From: Bacteroidales bacterium | GTDB lineage: Bacteria > Bacteroidota > Bacteroidia > Bacteroidales > UBA932 | Direction of reading: 5' to 3' | Assembly (NCBI GenBank): GCA_017651785.1 | Contig: JAGCCD010000173.1 | Span: 1-9,011, forward strand | DNA length: 9,011 nt | Shown: positions 6,751 through 9,011 of the stretch, in pieces | Layout: every line of letters starts with the position of its first letter | Numbering within the stretch: position 1 is the stretch's first letter | Translations under genes and position numbers: made by a program | The notes under the pieces: generated by a model | The model's database searches: none | What the model was told of the DNA's origin: nothing | The model's input: the letters and a program-made list of their open reading frames with translations, nothing else

Positions 6751-6758
6751 TATCTTGC
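6751..6758 (+). promoter_or_regulatory. Candidate -7 element for the GH18 gene
   Basis: TATCTTGC is the same variant box as at 3939-3946 and lies 50 bases before the ATG at 6808. An alternative is TATATTTC at 6772-6779, which has one mismatch to TAnnTTTG and lies closer to the start codon. Either could serve and the sequence does not decide between them. Confidence 0.3.
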
Positions 6759-6807
6759 ACGGTGTCATAAATATATTTCGTACATTGCGTCAAATCGTTC
6801 CGTCGCC

Positions 6808-7812
6808 ATGAAAAAACCGCTTATCCTTCTGATTTTCTGGGCAATCCTCCTTTGCGGATGCAAGCAAGACGCCTCCACTTCTAAGTACTACATCGTGGGA
6901 TATTTCCCCTCCTACAACGCACGCGCAAATGCAGACAACTGCTGGTGGGACATCACGCACGTGAACCTCAGCTTCGCCACCATCAACGCAGACGGCTCGA
7001 TCAACGATGCCAATGTCCGCCGCTCCTGTGTCCAGGTTGCTCCAAAAGCCAAAGAGAACGGAGTAAAAATGATGGTTTCCCTTGGCGGAGGAGGTCCCAA
7101 AGAGGAGCAGGACGCCTTTGCCGCGGCAATTCTTGACGACACCGCGAGGGAGAACATTATCCGGAACGTAATGGCCCTGGTTAAAGACCTCGGCCTAGCC
7201 GGCGTAGACATAGACTACGAGGCCTGGAACTATCCGCAGGACTATGTGGACCAGCTCACCCCGGCCCTTGAGAAGCTCTTCACCGGCTTCCGCAAAGCAC
7301 TTGGCAGGAAGGGCCTGCTCTCTTCGGCCATCGCCATCTACGGGCTCGAGAAAGGGGGCTACAGCAAGGCCACAATGGAATCGATGGACTACATGACCAT
7401 AATGGCATACGACCTTACCGGCTGGAGCGACGTCATGGGGCCCCACTCCCCTTTCAGCTACGTCCGGCAGGGCTGCGAGCTCGCTCTTGAGCACGGCGCG
7501 AAGCCCGAACAGATAGTGGTCGGCGTGCCCTTTTACGGCCGCGGCTGGCACGACCTTGACATCACCCGAATGTACGGTTCAAATTACGCCAGGATAGTTG
7601 AGAACAACCCCGGAGCAGAGAACAGCAACGAGCTCACAGGAGAAACGGGAAAGGTTGAGTTCTGGTACGACGGCTTCCCTGCCATCGACGAAAAAGCCGC
7701 CTACATCAAGGAAAACGGATTCAAGGGCTTCATGTTCTGGGAACTCACCGGAGATTCTCCCGATCCGCAGAAGAGTCTTCTGAAGCACATGAACAAGGTT
7801 CTTGCCCAGTAG
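6808..7812 (+). CDS. Glycoside hydrolase family 18 lipoprotein (chitinase-like)
   Basis: This is a 334-residue envelope-anchored GH18 enzyme, a family that cleaves beta-1,4-linked GlcNAc polymers or the chitobiose core of N-glycans by substrate-assisted catalysis. The signal sequence MKKPLILLIF ends in LCGC, making C18 the lipidated residue. The TIM barrel starts at YYIVGYFPSY (27-36). KMMVSLGGGG (87-96) is strand 3, and the active-site strand is GVDIDYE with D134, D136 and catalytic acid E138. MAYDLTG (199-205), VGVPFYGRGW (238-247) and FMFWELTGD (about 308-316) complete the usual landmarks. The first aspartate of the canonical DxxDxDxE is alanine (A131); the catalytic DxDxE core is intact. 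Chitinase, endo-beta-N-acetylglucosaminidase or a peptidoglycan-active relative are all possible. There is no SusC/SusD pair nearby, so this is not a typical polysaccharide utilisation locus. Its 3' end overlaps the convergent antiporter gene by 68 bases. Confidence 0.92.
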   Translation: MKKPLILLIFWAILLCGCKQDASTSKYYIVGYFPSYNARANADNCWWDITHVNLSFATINADGSINDANVRRSCVQVAPKAKENGVKMMVSLGGGGPKEEQDAFAAAILDDTARENIIRNVMALVKDLGLAGVDIDYEAWNYPQDYVDQLTPALEKLFTGFRKALGRKGLLSSAIAIYGLEKGGYSKATMESMDYMTIMAYDLTGWSDVMGPHSPFSYVRQGCELALEHGAKPEQIVVGVPFYGRGWHDLDITRMYGSNYARIVENNPGAENSNELTGETGKVEFWYDGFPAIDEKAAYIKENGFKGFMFWELTGDSPDPQKSLLKHMNKVLAQ

Positions 7813-9011
7813 GCGCCGGATCCTTTCTCACTATCTTCCACCCTATTGCCGCTATAAGGATCGACATCAGGGGAGAAATGATGTTGAAGAAGCAGAACGG
7901 CGCATACACCAGCGTCGGAACCGATAGTATGGTGGCCTGGGTCATTCCGCAGCTGGACCAGGGGAACAGAGGAGATGTTACCGTAGCCGAGTCTTCCGCG
8001 CTGCGGCTCAGCAGCTTTGCCTCGTATCCCTGCTTTTCGTAGGAATCCCGATAGATATTGGACGTAAGGATGATGGACAGGTACTGGTCTGAAACGATTC
8101 CGTTCAGGGCGGTGCCTGTGACAACCGTGGAGCCAACAAGGCCGGTGCGTGTGCGGGTAAGGGGTTTCAGGACCCTTGACATGTCGGCAATCATGCCGCT
8201 GCACTGCATACAGCCGCCGAAACACATGGCGCAAAGGATTAGGAATATCGTGTCGAGCATACCGACCATTCCACGGCTCGCCACCAGTGCATTCACCTCC
8301 GCATTGCCTGTCTCAAGCGATACCGGAGCGTAGATGGTCTTCACGACTCCAGAGAACCAGACCTTCCACTCAGGGCCTTCAGTTACGGTTTTTCCGATGC
8401 TGTGGATAACATCCCCCTGAAAGATGAGCGCCGCCACCGTAGCCAGCAGGGCGGAAAGCGCCAGCACCATGATCGCGGGCTTCTTACGAAGGATGAGGAA
8501 TACCGTAAACGCCGGTACCAGCAACAGCCAGGGCGTGATGTGGAAACGGGCCGACAGGACATCGGAATAAATCTCCATCTGCGCCTGAGGAGTGGCCCCG
8601 TTGGTCAATCCCAGCACGATGAAAATCACACACGCAATCACAAACGACGGAATGGTTGTGATGTACATATTGTGAATGTGCTCGAACAGACCCACCCGGT
8701 TGATGGAAGACGCAAGTACCGTCGTATCCGAAAGAGGCGACACTTTGTCGCCGAAATATGCGCCGGAGATGATGGCGCCGGCCGTCATGGCGTCGGAGAA
8801 CCCCTCTGCCCTGCCTATGCCCATAAGCGCCAATCCAACAGTAGCTATTGTGGTCCACGAGGAGCCAGTCATCACGGATACGATGGCGCACAGTACGCAG
8901 GCGGTGAGAAGAAAGACTCTGGGGCTGATTATCTTAAGGCCGTAGCAGATGAACGTGGGGACAACCCCGCTCATCATCCAGGTTCCGGAAATGGCGCCTA
9001 TCATGAGGAGA
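7745..9011 (-). CDS. nhaC: NhaC-family Na+/H+ antiporter, 5' end outside window
   Basis: This inner-membrane secondary transporter exchanges Na+ for H+, supporting sodium and pH homeostasis. About 421 residues are visible to the stop at 7745; the reading frame is open through the window edge and the true start lies beyond it. The ATG at 9004 is an internal methionine. Diagnostic features are GTWMMSGVVPT near the visible N terminus, TGSSWTTIATVG, and the family signature FGDKVSPLSDTT (about 8720-8755), typical of NhaC. Later come RKKPAIMVLALS, a GTALNGIVSDQYLSI segment, and SPLFPWSSCGMTQA near the C terminus, with many hydrophobic helices throughout. The protein ends with a polar tail (PAPTGQEPCSCASEDSS) encoded by bases antisense to the end of the GH18 gene. 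Usual NhaC length is roughly 450-500 residues, so a modest N-terminal part is missing. Family assignment is firm; the gene symbol is by family. Confidence 0.93.
   Translation of the reverse strand, partial: LLMIGAISGTWMMSGVVPTFICYGLKIISPRVFLLTACVLCAIVSVMTGSSWTTIATVGLALMGIGRAEGFSDAMTAGAIISGAYFGDKVSPLSDTTVLASSINRVGLFEHIHNMYITTIPSFVIACVIFIVLGLTNGATPQAQMEIYSDVLSARFHITPWLLLVPAFTVFLILRKKPAIMVLALSALLATVAALIFQGDVIHSIGKTVTEGPEWKVWFSGVVKTIYAPVSLETGNAEVNALVASRGMVGMLDTIFLILCAMCFGGCMQCSGMIADMSRVLKPLTRTRTGLVGSTVVTGTALNGIVSDQYLSIILTSNIYRDSYEKQGYEAKLLSRSAEDSATVTSPLFPWSSCGMTQATILSVPTLVYAPFCFFNIISPLMSILIAAIGWKIVRKDPAPTGQEPCSCASEDSSADRENLR

Noticed and set aside
7701..8234. Minus-strand open frame overlapping the end of the antiporter gene
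   Set aside because: It is a shifted frame of nhaC, rich in Arg, His and Pro, while the nhaC frame shows continuous transmembrane helices.

Overview
The window looks like the chromosome of a fairly GC-rich member of the Bacteroidales (Bacteroidota), most likely a gut or host-associated lineage. The evidence is RecA and RlmN residue patterns typical of the phylum, A/T-rich translation starts with no Shine-Dalgarno sequence, and upstream boxes that match or approach the Bacteroidota -7 promoter element TAnnTTTG. The genus cannot be fixed from the sequence alone. No tRNA, rRNA, CRISPR array, insertion sequence or phage gene was seen. There is no gene-free stretch over 300 bases; the longest intergenic gap is about 97 bases.

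Layout, left to right. (1) rlmN (minus strand, 3' end outside the window) is divergent from recA (plus strand). recA ends at a strong hairpin that lies between convergent genes. (2) A minus-strand pair follows: an exported HKD-type phospholipase D/cardiolipin synthase-like enzyme (2631-3914), then 12 bases downstream an outer-surface-type lipoprotein (1842-2618). (3) Divergent from that pair is a polytopic Gate/nucleoside-recognition-like membrane protein (3991-5142). (4) A minus-strand two-gene unit has an ATGA overlap: a small membrane-anchored or lipoprotein-like Cys-containing protein of unknown function (6147-6710) and a radical SAM/SPASM enzyme (5131-6150). (5) Divergent from that unit is a GH18 glycosidase lipoprotein (6808-7812). 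Its 3' end overlaps by 68 bases the convergent end of an NhaC-type Na+/H+ antiporter gene (7745 to the window edge).

How the genes relate. Most of the window is ordinary housekeeping: 23S rRNA/tRNA methylation, recombination, lipid head-group chemistry and ion homeostasis. The part that stands out is the coupled pair at 5131-6710, in which a SPASM-domain radical SAM enzyme is co-translated with a small exported protein carrying five cysteines. SPASM enzymes usually modify a peptide or protein, so the upstream partner is a candidate substrate or accessory protein. All three divergent intergenic regions also share a layout in which outward-facing candidate -7 elements are separated by 13-14 bases.
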